From: Clostridiales bacterium UBA3953
GTDB taxonomy: Bacteria > Bacillota > Clostridia > Oscillospirales > CAG-272
DNA length: 19,496 nucleotides
Assembly: GCA_002385415.1 (NCBI GenBank)
Contig: DGDL01000034.1
Coordinates: 1 to 19,496, forward strand
Direction of reading: 5' to 3'
The first letter of the stretch is position 1, and every line of letters begins with the position of its first letter. The position numbers were made by a program, and so were the translations under genes. The notes beneath the pieces were generated by a model that was not told where the DNA came from, did no database searches, and was given only the letters and a program-made list of their open reading frames with translations. Below, one piece after another: positions 1-7,108 of this stretch.

Positions 1-767
1 GGCTCTGACAGCTCAAGCTCCGCGCCGCAGCCGTATACTGCATACAGCGCTGTAGCAGGGTCCCATGAGTCGCGTCCGCCGCTGCTGCCGTGCAGTATGT
101 AGGAAAGCGACGACGGCTGATTGTGCCCGTATTTTTTCACCATTTCGCTGCCCGAATACACCTGCAATCCCGCCTCAAACGGCAGAACCGTCACAGGTAC
201 CGGAGATTTCTCAAACACGCCCGCCGCGCCGGCTATGTCGTTGACAATGTTGAACTCCGGGCGTGGCTGCTCGCCACCCTCGAAGGACTCAAACCATCCG
301 CCCATTATAACAATTTCGTCGAGCTTGCGCATTGCAAGCGTTACGCCGTCAAGCGGCGAGTGCTCGTCCGGCTCCGAGCTTAAAAACGCATTTATATTGG
401 GCAGCGGGCCCGTTGCAACCAACGTTACTTTCTCGGCAGAACCGACAAGCAGCGCGCGAATGAGCGATACGGCGTCTGAAACCGGCGCAATGTCGCTTGG
501 GAACGCCTCTGCGACGCCCGCCGAGTAGTTGTCGCCGTGTGGATAATAGTTTTCAGAAGGCTTGCAAAGCGAACCGATGGGTACGTCCTTTCGCCCATAC
601 TGCTCGAGTATCGCTCCGACACACGGTGCGGCCGTTTCATAGGGTGACGAAAGCGTTACAGCCGCAAGCTCGCAATGCCCGCGCTTCTCCGCGGAAAGCA
701 AAAGGCACAGTGCGCCGACATCGTCGCAATCGCAGCCGATGTCGGTATCAAAAATTATCTTTTTCAT
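1..767 (-). CDS. Nucleoside hydrolase (IUNH family), C-terminus cut by window edge
   Basis: Likely hydrolyses the N-glycosidic bond of ribonucleosides to base and ribose in the cytoplasm. The first 255 residues are visible and the gene continues past position 1. The N-terminus carries the family's Asp-rich calcium-binding motif, here DTDIGCDCDDVGAL (canonical DTDxGxDD). Further on are an IMGG motif and an EFNIVNDIAGAA stretch, matching the EFN...D.AA element of the family. Extra Cys residues in the Asp motif are slightly unusual. The start is taken at the ATG giving MKKIIFDTD. An in-frame ATG lies 15 nt upstream (782), and neither start has a good Shine-Dalgarno sequence. A perfect consensus promoter lies just upstream. 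The substrate base cannot be told from this part; family assignment is secure. Confidence 0.88.
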   Translation of the reverse strand, partial: MKKIIFDTDIGCDCDDVGALCLLLSAEKRGHCELAAVTLSSPYETAAPCVGAILEQYGRKDVPIGSLCKPSENYYPHGDNYSAGVAEAFPSDIAPVSDAVSLIRALLVGSAEKVTLVATGPLPNINAFLSSEPDEHSPLDGVTLAMRKLDEIVIMGGWFESFEGGEQPRPEFNIVNDIAGAAGVFEKSPVPVTVLPFEAGLQVYSGSEMVKKYGHNQPSSLSYILHGSSGGRDSWDPATALYAVYGCGAELELSE

Positions 768-813
768 TTTGTTTACCCGCATTTTTAATATTTTTATCCG
801 GTTATTTACAGTT

Positions 814-842
814 ATTATAATCATTTGCCTCCGGGGTGTCAA
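814..842 (-). promoter_or_regulatory. Consensus sigma-A promoter for the nucleoside hydrolase
   Basis: Read on the minus strand: TTGACA (842-837), a 17-nt spacer, then TATAAT (819-814). Both hexamers match the consensus exactly. Transcription would start near 807, leaving a leader of about 40 nt before the ATG at 767. Confidence 0.8.
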
Positions 843-868
843 CAATCAAAACGGACAATACACCGCTT

Positions 869-885
869 GGAGGTGATCAGATATT
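869..885 (+). promoter_or_regulatory. Extended Shine-Dalgarno with probable ATT start
   Basis: GGAGGTGATC (869-878) is complementary over 10 consecutive bases to the usual 3' end of bacterial 16S rRNA. No ATG, GTG or TTG in the frame of the downstream gene lies at proper distance; an ATT at 883 sits 9 nt after GGAGG. This suggests initiation at ATT, or less likely at a neighbouring weak codon. The next in-frame ATG (958) is 80 nt away. Confidence 0.55.
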
Positions 886-1779
886 TTCCCTCGTGAAATA
901 AAAGCACAGGCAAGACGCTTTCTTCGCAAAAGCGGCGCACTTCCGTCTCTTGCCGCCATGGCTACAGTTGCGGTGCTTGTCGCAATGGCATGTAAAAGCG
1001 TTGTAAAAGCATTTTTTTCATTGCCCTCGCTTGAGTTTGTCACCGCAAGCAGCAGCATAACGCCCGACACGCCGGTCGGCAGCATACTTACCGAGCAGAT
1101 AACCGTCCCGGCCATGACCGCGCTTGATATGGCAGCCGCAGTTTCGTCCGATCTGTTGACTCTCGCACTGCTTGCGCCTATAATCGCCGGAATGATGCTC
1201 TGTGCGTTGCGGGCGACAAGCGAATTTGACCTTAACCTGACTTCGTCGCGCCGTGGTTTGTCATCATACTGTGCCGGAGGGCTTGGCTATTTCTTCGCAT
1301 CCGCGCATAACTACCGACGCGCGCTTGCACTGGCAACCTCTGCCGTATTGCGAGCTGTATTTTGGTTTGCGCTGGTGCTGTTGCCGCTGTGGGCGGTATC
1401 CGAGGCGGGCGGCATGCTTGCATTTGCAGCGGCATATATCCCTGCCGGATTCCCGCTGCTGCCGGCAGCTATTGCATTGTCGCTGTTTTTTCTGCTGCTC
1501 GGGTTTTTTATGCGCACGCGCAGATACCTTGTCTCCCCGATTTATATTGAAAACCCAGAGCTTACGCTGAGAGAATCGGCGCGGCGCTCGGCAAAACTCA
1601 TGCATGGTCACCGCATGGCAGCCGCTTCGCTTGAGCTTGGGTATATAGCATGGTGGCTGCTTGGATTTTTCACGCTCGGGATTGTGCTTTCGCTTTTTGT
1701 GCTTCCCTATTACCTGTGCTGCCGCGCGATTTTTTATCGCCGCATTGTGGATTTACAGCAGCAGAAAGAGGAAGCATAA
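883..1779 (+). CDS. DUF975-like integral membrane protein
   Basis: A multi-pass membrane protein of unknown function, about 298 residues if translation starts at ATT 883, or 273 from the first ATG (958). The longer form is preferred because it begins FPREIKAQARRFLRKSG, which resembles the amphipathic basic N-terminus of DUF975 proteins, and because the strong ribosome binding site serves it. Roughly five or six hydrophobic segments follow, including one near the N-terminus, a pair in the middle (about residues 150-210) and one near the C-terminus. The C-terminal pattern (Y-I-A-W-W-L-L, then T-L-G-I, then L-P-Y, then A-I-F-Y) is typical of DUF975. It stands alone, followed by its own terminator. 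Family level is fairly sure; function is unknown. Confidence 0.7.
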   Translation: MFPREIKAQARRFLRKSGALPSLAAMATVAVLVAMACKSVVKAFFSLPSLEFVTASSSITPDTPVGSILTEQITVPAMTALDMAAAVSSDLLTLALLAPIIAGMMLCALRATSEFDLNLTSSRRGLSSYCAGGLGYFFASAHNYRRALALATSAVLRAVFWFALVLLPLWAVSEAGGMLAFAAAYIPAGFPLLPAAIALSLFFLLLGFFMRTRRYLVSPIYIENPELTLRESARRSAKLMHGHRMAAASLELGYIAWWLLGFFTLGIVLSLFVLPYYLCCRAIFYRRIVDLQQQKEEA

Positions 1780-1882
1780 ATTCCCGGCCAATACCGAACT
1801 GTTTTCTTGGCAGACATTAATTTACCTCTTAAAGCGAGCTTTTAACCGGCAAAATTGCGCCGGTCATATTGCGAAAAACTAA

Positions 1883-1924
1883 GCTGCGGCAAGACTGTCT
1901 TTCTGCCGCAGCATTTTCACTTTT
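1883..1924 (+). terminator. Intrinsic terminator after the membrane protein
   Basis: A perfect 9-bp stem, GCTGCGGCA (1883-1891) and TGCCGCAGC (1904-1912), with a 12-nt loop, followed by a T-rich ATTTTCACTTTT tract. It lies about 100 nt beyond the stop codon and before the next promoter. Confidence 0.7.
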
Positions 1925-1941
1925 ATGTAACTCTTTACATA

Positions 1942-1970
1942 TTGGAAAATTTAAGTTATTATTGTATAAT
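1942..1970 (+). promoter_or_regulatory. Promoter for the sialidase-lyase unit
   Basis: TTGGAA (1942-1947), a 17-nt spacer, TATAAT (1965-1970). It predicts a leader of about 97 nt before the ATG at 2074. The rest of the 294-nt gap holds only the terminator upstream and this leader; no convincing riboswitch fold was recognised. Confidence 0.6.
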
Positions 1971-2073
1971 AAGCAAATCCGTTTTTTTACTCCCGCAACA
2001 CTATTGACACGATTGACGCCTCGGCGACGTCGAAAATGCAGTAAAACGAAAACTTTGCTGTGGAGGAAACGGT

Positions 2074-3321
2074 ATGAACAAAACATCATATCTTGCACCC
2101 GATCCTGTAATCGTTTATAGGTCCCCATCCCCGCGTGATATTTACGCATACAGTCCCGGTATACTTGTCGCTGATAAAGGAAGGCTTGTCTGTACTTTCG
2201 ACCTCGGCGGGCCGGGCGCACAGCAACTCTCCGGCTCGGTACCCTCGTGCGACCGCTGGTCACTCGGCAAAATTTACACCTCCGACGACGGCGGAAAAAG
2301 CTGGGTACACCGCGCCGATTTCCCGTTTTTGCATGCCCGGCCTTTTATTGCGGGCGGCGCTATATATGTTATCGGTCATGCCGGCGACATACATATCATA
2401 CGTTCGACCGATAACGGCGAGACTTGGAGCAAGCCGCATAAGCTTACACAGGGCGAAAACTGGATGTCGGCCTGCTGTAACGTACTGCACGACAAAGGCT
2501 ATGTTTACCTCGCCATGGAGCGGCTGCCTGCGCCCGGATGGCAAAACATGGAGCCGGTGCTTCTCAGAGCACCGGAGCATAGCGACCTGCTTGATGCGAG
2601 TTCATGGACGTTTTCCGACACACTGCGCGCCGCGGACACTATAGATATGGACAAAACTGCCTATACTCCCATCCCGTTTTACGACATCAACAAAAACAGC
2701 GGCGCAGAGGTTTTACCCGGCAAACTCCGAGCCGGCGCGCCCGGTTGGCTTGAGACTAATGTAACGCGCATATACGACCCCTCGCATATTTGGCATGATC
2801 CCTCTGGGCGCACATACCATCTTTTCGCGCGTTTTCATTACGGCGGGACAAATTTCTGCGCGATGTTTTTGGCCACTGAACGTGACGACGGCGGAATCTC
2901 GCTCGGCTTTGAGAAAAATCCGTCGGGACGCAACGTCGCATTCCTCCCCATGCCCGGCGGACACATGAAGTTTTATATTTTGTATGACAATGTAACTAAA
3001 CTCTACTGGCTGCTTTCCACGCAATCGACAGACAGCATGATAAAACCGGAGCTGTTGTCTGCTGACCGCTATAATCTGCCCAACAACGAGCGACAGCGGC
3101 TTGTTCTGCATTTTTCAAAAAATCTTGTCGACTGGTGCTTTGCCGGAATTGTTGATGTCGGCGAAACGCAGCGCCAGGCACGCCACTACGCCTCGATGGC
3201 GATAGACGGCGATGACCTTCTCATTGTCAGCCGGTCGGGCGACAAAGATGCATTCAGTGCACATGACACCAATATTGTTACTTTCCACAGAATAAAAAGT
3301 TTTCGCAGGCTTGTCAATTAA
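2074..3321 (+). CDS. Sialidase-like BNR/Asp-box glycoside hydrolase, cytoplasmic
   Basis: Predicted six-bladed propeller of the exo-sialidase superfamily, 415 residues. Two clear Asp-box repeats are visible: TSDDGGKSW near residue 70 and STDNGETW near residue 111. The C-terminal half has the family-like ending with AIDGDDLLIVSRSGD and AHDTNIVTFHR. There is no signal peptide or membrane segment, so it would act inside the cell on imported oligosaccharides, unlike most secreted sialidases. The start is fixed by GGAGG about 10 nt upstream. An N-acetylneuraminate lyase gene follows after 38 nt, supporting a sialic-acid-type substrate. The full set of catalytic residues (Arg triad, Tyr/Glu pair) could not be assigned by eye, so another propeller hydrolase is possible. 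Confidence 0.72.
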   Translation: MNKTSYLAPDPVIVYRSPSPRDIYAYSPGILVADKGRLVCTFDLGGPGAQQLSGSVPSCDRWSLGKIYTSDDGGKSWVHRADFPFLHARPFIAGGAIYVIGHAGDIHIIRSTDNGETWSKPHKLTQGENWMSACCNVLHDKGYVYLAMERLPAPGWQNMEPVLLRAPEHSDLLDASSWTFSDTLRAADTIDMDKTAYTPIPFYDINKNSGAEVLPGKLRAGAPGWLETNVTRIYDPSHIWHDPSGRTYHLFARFHYGGTNFCAMFLATERDDGGISLGFEKNPSGRNVAFLPMPGGHMKFYILYDNVTKLYWLLSTQSTDSMIKPELLSADRYNLPNNERQRLVLHFSKNLVDWCFAGIVDVGETQRQARHYASMAIDGDDLLIVSRSGDKDAFSAHDTNIVTFHRIKSFRRLVN

Positions 3322-3359
3322 AGCATGAACTTGCCATAACACTATTGGAGGAACAGTAT

Positions 3360-4250
3360 ATGAGCCTTAAAAAATTTTCCGGTATTTTCCCCGCACTGTT
3401 TACCCCGTTTAGAGAAGACGGCTCCATTGACGAAAAAGCAACCGAACAGCTCATTGAAATGAATCTGCGGCGAGGTGTCAAAGGGTTTTATGTCGGCGGC
3501 AGCAGTGCTGAGGCATTTCTCATGACCGTGGAAGAGAGAATGCTTGTGCTTCGGCTTTGCTCGGACATAGTTGGAGGCCGCGCGACAATGGTTGCCCAAA
3601 TCGGCGACGCATCAGAGGACAAAGCGCTGCGGCTCGCCTCGTTTGCCTGGAGCTGTGGATACGATGCGGTGTCGGCGGTAACGCCTTTTTACTACAAATT
3701 CTCATTTGAAAATATCAAAAGCTATTATCGCAACATTGCCGAAGCGTCCGGCCTGCCGCTGATGGTCTATTACATACCCTCCCGCTCGGGGGTATCTTTC
3801 ACGCTCGACCAGGTACTTGAGCTCATGGATCCTGACTATGTGCTTGGCATGAAGTTTTCTTGTCAGGACCTTTTCACGCTCGAACGGGTCAAATCGGCAT
3901 ATCCCCAAAAGCCTGTGCTGTTCGGAGTTGACGAAATGCTCACCGCCGCCCTTGCGATCGGCGCCGACGGAGCCATAGGCTCGACATACAACTTCATGCC
4001 CGAAAAAGCGGTCGGTATAATCGGCGCCGTTGAAGCCGGCGATCTCGCCGAGGCGCAGCGACTGCAAGCGGAAATAAACACCGTTGTCGCCTGCCTGTTC
4101 AAAGTCGGATTGTTCGAAGGCTCAAAAGCGCTGCTTTCGATGATGGGACTGGACATCGGCTATTGCCGCCGCCCGTTCGGCCGTGTGTCGGCGGAAGGGC
4201 TGACCCTCCTGCGCGAGGTTGCACTCCCGCTTATGCAGCCCGTAAAATGA
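3360..4250 (+). CDS. nanA: N-acetylneuraminate lyase
   Basis: Class I aldolase of the DHDPS/NAL family, 296 residues, cleaving N-acetylneuraminate to N-acetylmannosamine and pyruvate in the cytoplasm. Tyr137 (in VYYIP), the Schiff-base lysine Lys165 (in GMKFSCQDL), Asp191-Glu192 (in GVDEM) and Ser208 (in IGSTYN) fall at the positions reported for the E. coli enzyme. The last three contact the sialic-acid glycerol chain and separate NAL from DapA. Two deviations: the usual GGSTGE motif reads GGSSAE and YNIP reads YYIP. The start is the ATG at 3360, with GGAGGA 7 nt upstream; an in-frame TTG at 3345 lies within that ribosome binding site and is rejected. It is co-transcribed with the sialidase-like gene. 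A relative acting on another 2-keto-3-deoxy sugar acid cannot be excluded. Confidence 0.88.
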   Translation: MSLKKFSGIFPALFTPFREDGSIDEKATEQLIEMNLRRGVKGFYVGGSSAEAFLMTVEERMLVLRLCSDIVGGRATMVAQIGDASEDKALRLASFAWSCGYDAVSAVTPFYYKFSFENIKSYYRNIAEASGLPLMVYYIPSRSGVSFTLDQVLELMDPDYVLGMKFSCQDLFTLERVKSAYPQKPVLFGVDEMLTAALAIGADGAIGSTYNFMPEKAVGIIGAVEAGDLAEAQRLQAEINTVVACLFKVGLFEGSKALLSMMGLDIGYCRRPFGRVSAEGLTLLREVALPLMQPVK

Positions 4251-4255
4251 AATAT

Positions 4256-4281
4256 GCCGGAAAGGAAACCTCCTTTCCGGC
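4256..4281. terminator. Bidirectional terminator between lyase and mutarotase
   Basis: An 11-bp perfect stem, GCCGGAAAGGA (4256-4266) and TCCTTTCCGGC (4271-4281), with a 4-nt loop. It begins 6 nt after the lyase stop and ends 6 nt before the end of the convergent gene. The minus-strand exit is T-rich (ATTTCATTTT); the plus exit is weaker (TGTGTTT). Confidence 0.82.
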
Positions 4282-4286
4282 TGTGT

Positions 4287-4718
4287 TTAAAACTTGACGA
4301 CGCCTTTTTTGATTATTATGTTGGCATAAATTGCGCGCTCGCCCGTCATGAGTATTGCATACGCTTTTTTGGCACGCTCGTAAAAGGCATGCCGCTCCAT
4401 AAACTCAAACGGGACGGTTGTGTACTTGTCGACGATGGCGCGAAACTCGTTCCAAATAGGTATCTCGAGTGCTTCGTCCTGTGGCGCTTTTGCCATAAGC
4501 GCGACCGGCGGCGCATACTCGTCGAGCGGGAAAAGTGTGAGTATCGCGTCAAGCAGCTCCGGTACACCGTGCCCGTCGGCACGCAGCAAAATCGAATTTT
4601 TGGCGCATGACGCGCCGGGGAAGTTTCCGTCTGCTATAACAATCTCGTCGCCGTGCCCCATCTCGCACAGCACCTTGAGCAGCTCGGGCGAAAGGATAGG
4701 CGGTATTCCGCAAAGCAC
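4287..4718 (-). CDS. RbsD/FucU family sugar mutarotase
   Basis: Interconverts alpha and beta anomers of a monosaccharide, in known members L-fucose (FucU) or ribose (RbsD). The 143-residue protein has the family core in order: ILSPELLKVLCEMGHGDEI (His22), IADGNFP (Asp30), LDEYAPP, AFYERAKKAYAI and TGERAIYANIIIKKGV. These match FucU more closely than RbsD. The start is placed at GTG 4718, giving MLCGIPPILSPELL, because an upstream in-frame GTG (4727) lies inside the AGGTGA ribosome binding site. It diverges from the GH172-type gene and converges on the sialic-acid lyase gene. The natural sugar is unknown; no fucose isomerase, kinase or aldolase is in the window. Confidence 0.88.
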   Translation of the reverse strand: MLCGIPPILSPELLKVLCEMGHGDEIVIADGNFPGASCAKNSILLRADGHGVPELLDAILTLFPLDEYAPPVALMAKAPQDEALEIPIWNEFRAIVDKYTTVPFEFMERHAFYERAKKAYAILMTGERAIYANIIIKKGVVKF

Positions 4719-4743
4719 AACAGTCACCTCGCTGTTTTTGCTA

Positions 4744-4752
4744 ATTATAACA
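4744..4752 (-). promoter_or_regulatory. Extended -10 promoter for the mutarotase gene
   Basis: Minus strand reads TGT-TATAAT (4752-4744), an extended -10 element with a consensus hexamer. No good -35 is visible (TGGTAA at 17 nt). The leader would be about 20 nt. Confidence 0.5.
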
Positions 4753-4837
4753 CGCTGTGCGCTGTTTTACCAGAGTTTTCTGTTAATTTTTGCTTTGAAA
4801 ACATGAAGAAAATCTATCAATAAATTTATACAATCGG

Positions 4838-4866
4838 TTGATTTGCGTCTGTATTTATGGTAGTAT
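4838..4866 (+). promoter_or_regulatory. Promoter for the GH172-type gene
   Basis: TTGATT (4838-4843), a 17-nt spacer, TAGTAT (4861-4866) preceded by TGG, forming an extended -10. The short leader leads to GGGAGG at 4891-4896. Confidence 0.5.
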
Positions 4867-4904
4867 TTAGAGGGTACATATAAAGCAATTGGGAGGACAT
4901 GCCG

Positions 4905-5978
4905 ATGTTTAATCTCGAGCGACTAACACGTCCCCTGAATTTCAAAAGAGCCCGCGTTTCAAGCTATGATAAAAGCGGCGGTAACGCTGACGCATGGCCT
5001 ATAGCACCCGGCGAAACCAAAGTGCTCGCCGATCTGACCGGGCCCGGCGTTATCTCGCATATCTGGTTCACTATTTCATCACCGGATCACTATTACCTGC
5101 GCAAACTTGCACTGCGCATCTATTGGGATGGCGAGGCAAACCCGTCGGTCTCCTGCCCCGTCGGTGACTTCTTCGGGCTTGGCCACTCAGTATCCATGAC
5201 CTATTCCTGCGCGCTGTTTTCGACCTCCTGCAACTCAGGAAGAGACGGCGGGTCGGTCGGCGACGGCGTGGCAATGAACTGCTGGGCACCCATGCCATTC
5301 CGCAAATCGGCACGCATCGAGATTACAAACGAACAGGACACACCCGTCAATTCCTTCTATTTCTACATCGACTACGAAATCCACAAGTCGCTTCCCGAGG
5401 ACACCCTTTATTTCCATGCGATGTGGCGGCGCGAAAACCCTGCTACCGTACCGGACGGCACCGGCGACCCCGCCTATGAGGAAATGCTCAAAGGCCGTAA
5501 CCTCACCGACAAGTATAATTATCTTATACTCGACGCCGAAGGACGAGGCACTTATATCGGCATGAACATGAGCGTCGACAACCTATGCGGCGACTGGTGG
5601 GGCGAGGGCGACGATATGATTTTCATCGACAGAGACCCCGAAAACTACACCTGGCCGCCTGACCTGCACGGTACCGGCAGCGAGGACTACCTCTGTCACG
5701 CATGGGGCATGCAGCACACGCACAACCTGCACTGCGGCGAGCCCTGGTGCGAGATAAAGGAAGGCAATCTCCACCACTCGAAGGGCAAGGTTTGCGTCTA
5801 TCGCTATCATGTCGCGGATCCAATCCCGTTTGAAAAATCCATTCGTGTTTCAATCGAGCACGGTCATGCAAACGACCGCGCAAACGACATCGCGACCGTC
5901 GCATACTGGTATCAGACCGAGCCGCATAAGGTATTTGCACCGCTGCCGCCCGCCGAGCTTCGCCTGCCCCGGGAATAA
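4905..5978 (+). CDS. DUF2961 / GH172-type glycosidase
   Basis: A 357-residue member of the DUF2961 family, now glycoside hydrolase family 172. Characterised members act on alpha-D-fructofuranosides (difructose dianhydride) and D-arabinofuranan. Visible family motifs are LADLTGPGVISHIWF (residues 41-55), CNSGRDGG (109-116), GEGDDMIFID (233-242) and LHGTGSEDY (254-262). The last two carry the conserved acidic residues expected around the active site. There is no signal peptide, so it is probably cytoplasmic. The start is ATG 4905, spaced 8 nt from GGGAGG; the in-frame ATG at 4899 is only 2 nt from it. The substrate is unknown; proximity to a mutarotase and a sugar isomerase fits furanoside catabolism. 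Confidence 0.85.
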   Translation: MFNLERLTRPLNFKRARVSSYDKSGGNADAWPIAPGETKVLADLTGPGVISHIWFTISSPDHYYLRKLALRIYWDGEANPSVSCPVGDFFGLGHSVSMTYSCALFSTSCNSGRDGGSVGDGVAMNCWAPMPFRKSARIEITNEQDTPVNSFYFYIDYEIHKSLPEDTLYFHAMWRRENPATVPDGTGDPAYEEMLKGRNLTDKYNYLILDAEGRGTYIGMNMSVDNLCGDWWGEGDDMIFIDRDPENYTWPPDLHGTGSEDYLCHAWGMQHTHNLHCGEPWCEIKEGNLHHSKGKVCVYRYHVADPIPFEKSIRVSIEHGHANDRANDIATVAYWYQTEPHKVFAPLPPAELRLPRE

Positions 5979-6060
5979 CACGGATTAATCTTTGCGGCGC
6001 CGCACACAATAACCGGTGACATGGCTTCGCCGGACGGCTGCCATAGCCTTATGACGCGGT

Positions 6061-6088
6061 TTGCCCGCTTGCTTTCCCAATTGATAAT
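6061..6088 (+). promoter_or_regulatory. Possible promoter of the isomerase gene
   Basis: TTGCCC (6061-6066), a 16-nt spacer, GATAAT (6083-6088). If used, the transcript would start close to the large inverted repeat at 6093-6136. Confidence 0.3.
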
Positions 6089-6092
6089 GCCG

Positions 6093-6136
6093 TTATCCGT
6101 CGGATGGCTGCCCGGAGCCGCCATCCCGACGGATAA
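6093..6136 (+). repeat. Large inverted repeat upstream of the isomerase gene
   Basis: Arms TTATCCGTCGGATGGC (6093-6108) and GCCATCCCGACGGATAA (6120-6136) pair over 16 bp with a single bulged G and an 11-nt loop. No T-tract follows on the plus strand (ACTGTGCTTTC), so it is not a standard terminator. It could be a 5' mRNA-stabilising hairpin, an attenuator, or a leftover repeat. The rest of the 197-nt gap 5979-6175 shows no gene. Confidence 0.55.
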
Positions 6137-6175
6137 ACTGTGCTTTCATAAACAATTGTAAAGGAGAAAATAAAA

Positions 6176-6985
6176 ATGAAACTTCCTGTAGGACTTCAGG
6201 TTTATACCGTGCGCGATCATGCGGAACGTGATTTCGCCGGTACAATGAAAAAAATTGCCGAAATCGGCTACAAATATGTAGAGCTCGCCGGCCTTTATGG
6301 GCTTGAGCCCTCCGCCGTCAAGTCCGCACTTGACGAAGCCGGGCTGGTAGCAATCTCTGCGCATGTGCCCTTCGACGAGCTTTCGGGTGACACCGACAAA
6401 GTGCTCGACATCTACAAATCACTCGGATGCGAGTATGTCGCCGTGCCCTATCTTTCCGACGAGTACCGTCCTGGCGCCGAAAAGTTTGAGTTTGCGCTCT
6501 CCGAGATAGCACGTATCGGCAAAGCATGTGCGGAGCGCGGCATGCTGCTGCTCTATCACAACCACGACTTTGAGTTTGTCACCATGCCCGACGGCAGCTT
6601 TGGGCTGGATTACATGTACTCTCATATCCCCGCCGAGCATCTTGCGACCGAGCTTGATACCTGCTGGGTACGCGTTGCCGGACAAGACCCCGCCGCGTAT
6701 GTCCGCAAATATACCGGTCGCGCACCTATAGTCCATCTCAAGGACTATGTAGGCGAAAAGACCGAAGGAATGTATGACCTCATCGGTCAGGAGAAAACCT
6801 CTGTGCAGACCAATAAGTTCGAATTCAGGCCTGTCGGCTCCGGCGTTCAGAATATTCCCTCAATTCTCGATGCCGCCGTCGATGCCGGCGCCAAATATGT
6901 CGTCGTCGAGCAGGACCAGACATACGATATGGCCTCGCTCGAGGCAGCAAAGCGCAGCTTCGATTATCTTGCCTCTCTAAAATAA
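6176..6985 (+). CDS. Sugar phosphate isomerase/epimerase-like TIM-barrel protein
   Basis: A 269-residue protein of the xylose-isomerase-like TIM-barrel (AP endonuclease 2) superfamily, related to IolE, sugar 3-epimerases and 3-keto-glycoside lyases. It begins with the family pattern GLQVYTVRD (residues 6-14) and has IGYKYVELAG. Likely divalent-metal ligands are Glu133 (in YHNHDFEF), Asp161 (in TELDTCW), His187 (in HLKD) and Glu245 (in VVVEQD). The start is fixed by AAAGGAG. It is preceded by a large hairpin and followed by a shared terminator. Members commonly partner Gfo/Idh/MocA dehydrogenases, three of which lie about 2-8 kb away. The specific reaction (isomerase, epimerase, dehydratase or eliminase) cannot be read from the sequence. 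Confidence 0.85.
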   Translation: MKLPVGLQVYTVRDHAERDFAGTMKKIAEIGYKYVELAGLYGLEPSAVKSALDEAGLVAISAHVPFDELSGDTDKVLDIYKSLGCEYVAVPYLSDEYRPGAEKFEFALSEIARIGKACAERGMLLLYHNHDFEFVTMPDGSFGLDYMYSHIPAEHLATELDTCWVRVAGQDPAAYVRKYTGRAPIVHLKDYVGEKTEGMYDLIGQEKTSVQTNKFEFRPVGSGVQNIPSILDAAVDAGAKYVVVEQDQTYDMASLEAAKRSFDYLASLK

Positions 6986-7009
6986 AGCGAAAATAAGCTA
7001 ACAGCCAAA

Positions 7010-7062
7010 AAGCGCTCCGATGCGACCATAAGACCATAAAGAATGGCCGCACCGGAGCGCTT
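7010..7062. terminator. Bidirectional terminator, best on the minus strand
   Basis: Two 20-nt arms (7010-7029 and 7043-7062) pair with only two non-Watson-Crick positions, which become G-U pairs in the minus-strand RNA and A-C mismatches in the plus RNA. The minus exit is a TTTTT run. It therefore mainly ends the CBM9-type gene and also separates it from the convergent isomerase gene. Confidence 0.78.
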
Positions 7063-7108
7063 CGATTATTTTAAACAGGGGATCATAAAAGCAGCTATGT
7101 TCATCACT

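Noticed and set aside
1845..1864. Hairpin ACCGGC-N8-GCCGGT after the membrane protein gene
   Set aside because: Only 6 bp with no T-tract; the stem at 1883-1912 is the better terminator.
1971..2073. Riboswitch in the leader of the sialidase-lyase unit
   Set aside because: The leader is about 97 nt, but no known aptamer consensus or terminator/anti-terminator pair was visible.
4254..4610. Plus-strand open frame after the lyase gene
   Set aside because: It begins in the bidirectional terminator and is antisense to the strongly conserved FucU-type gene.
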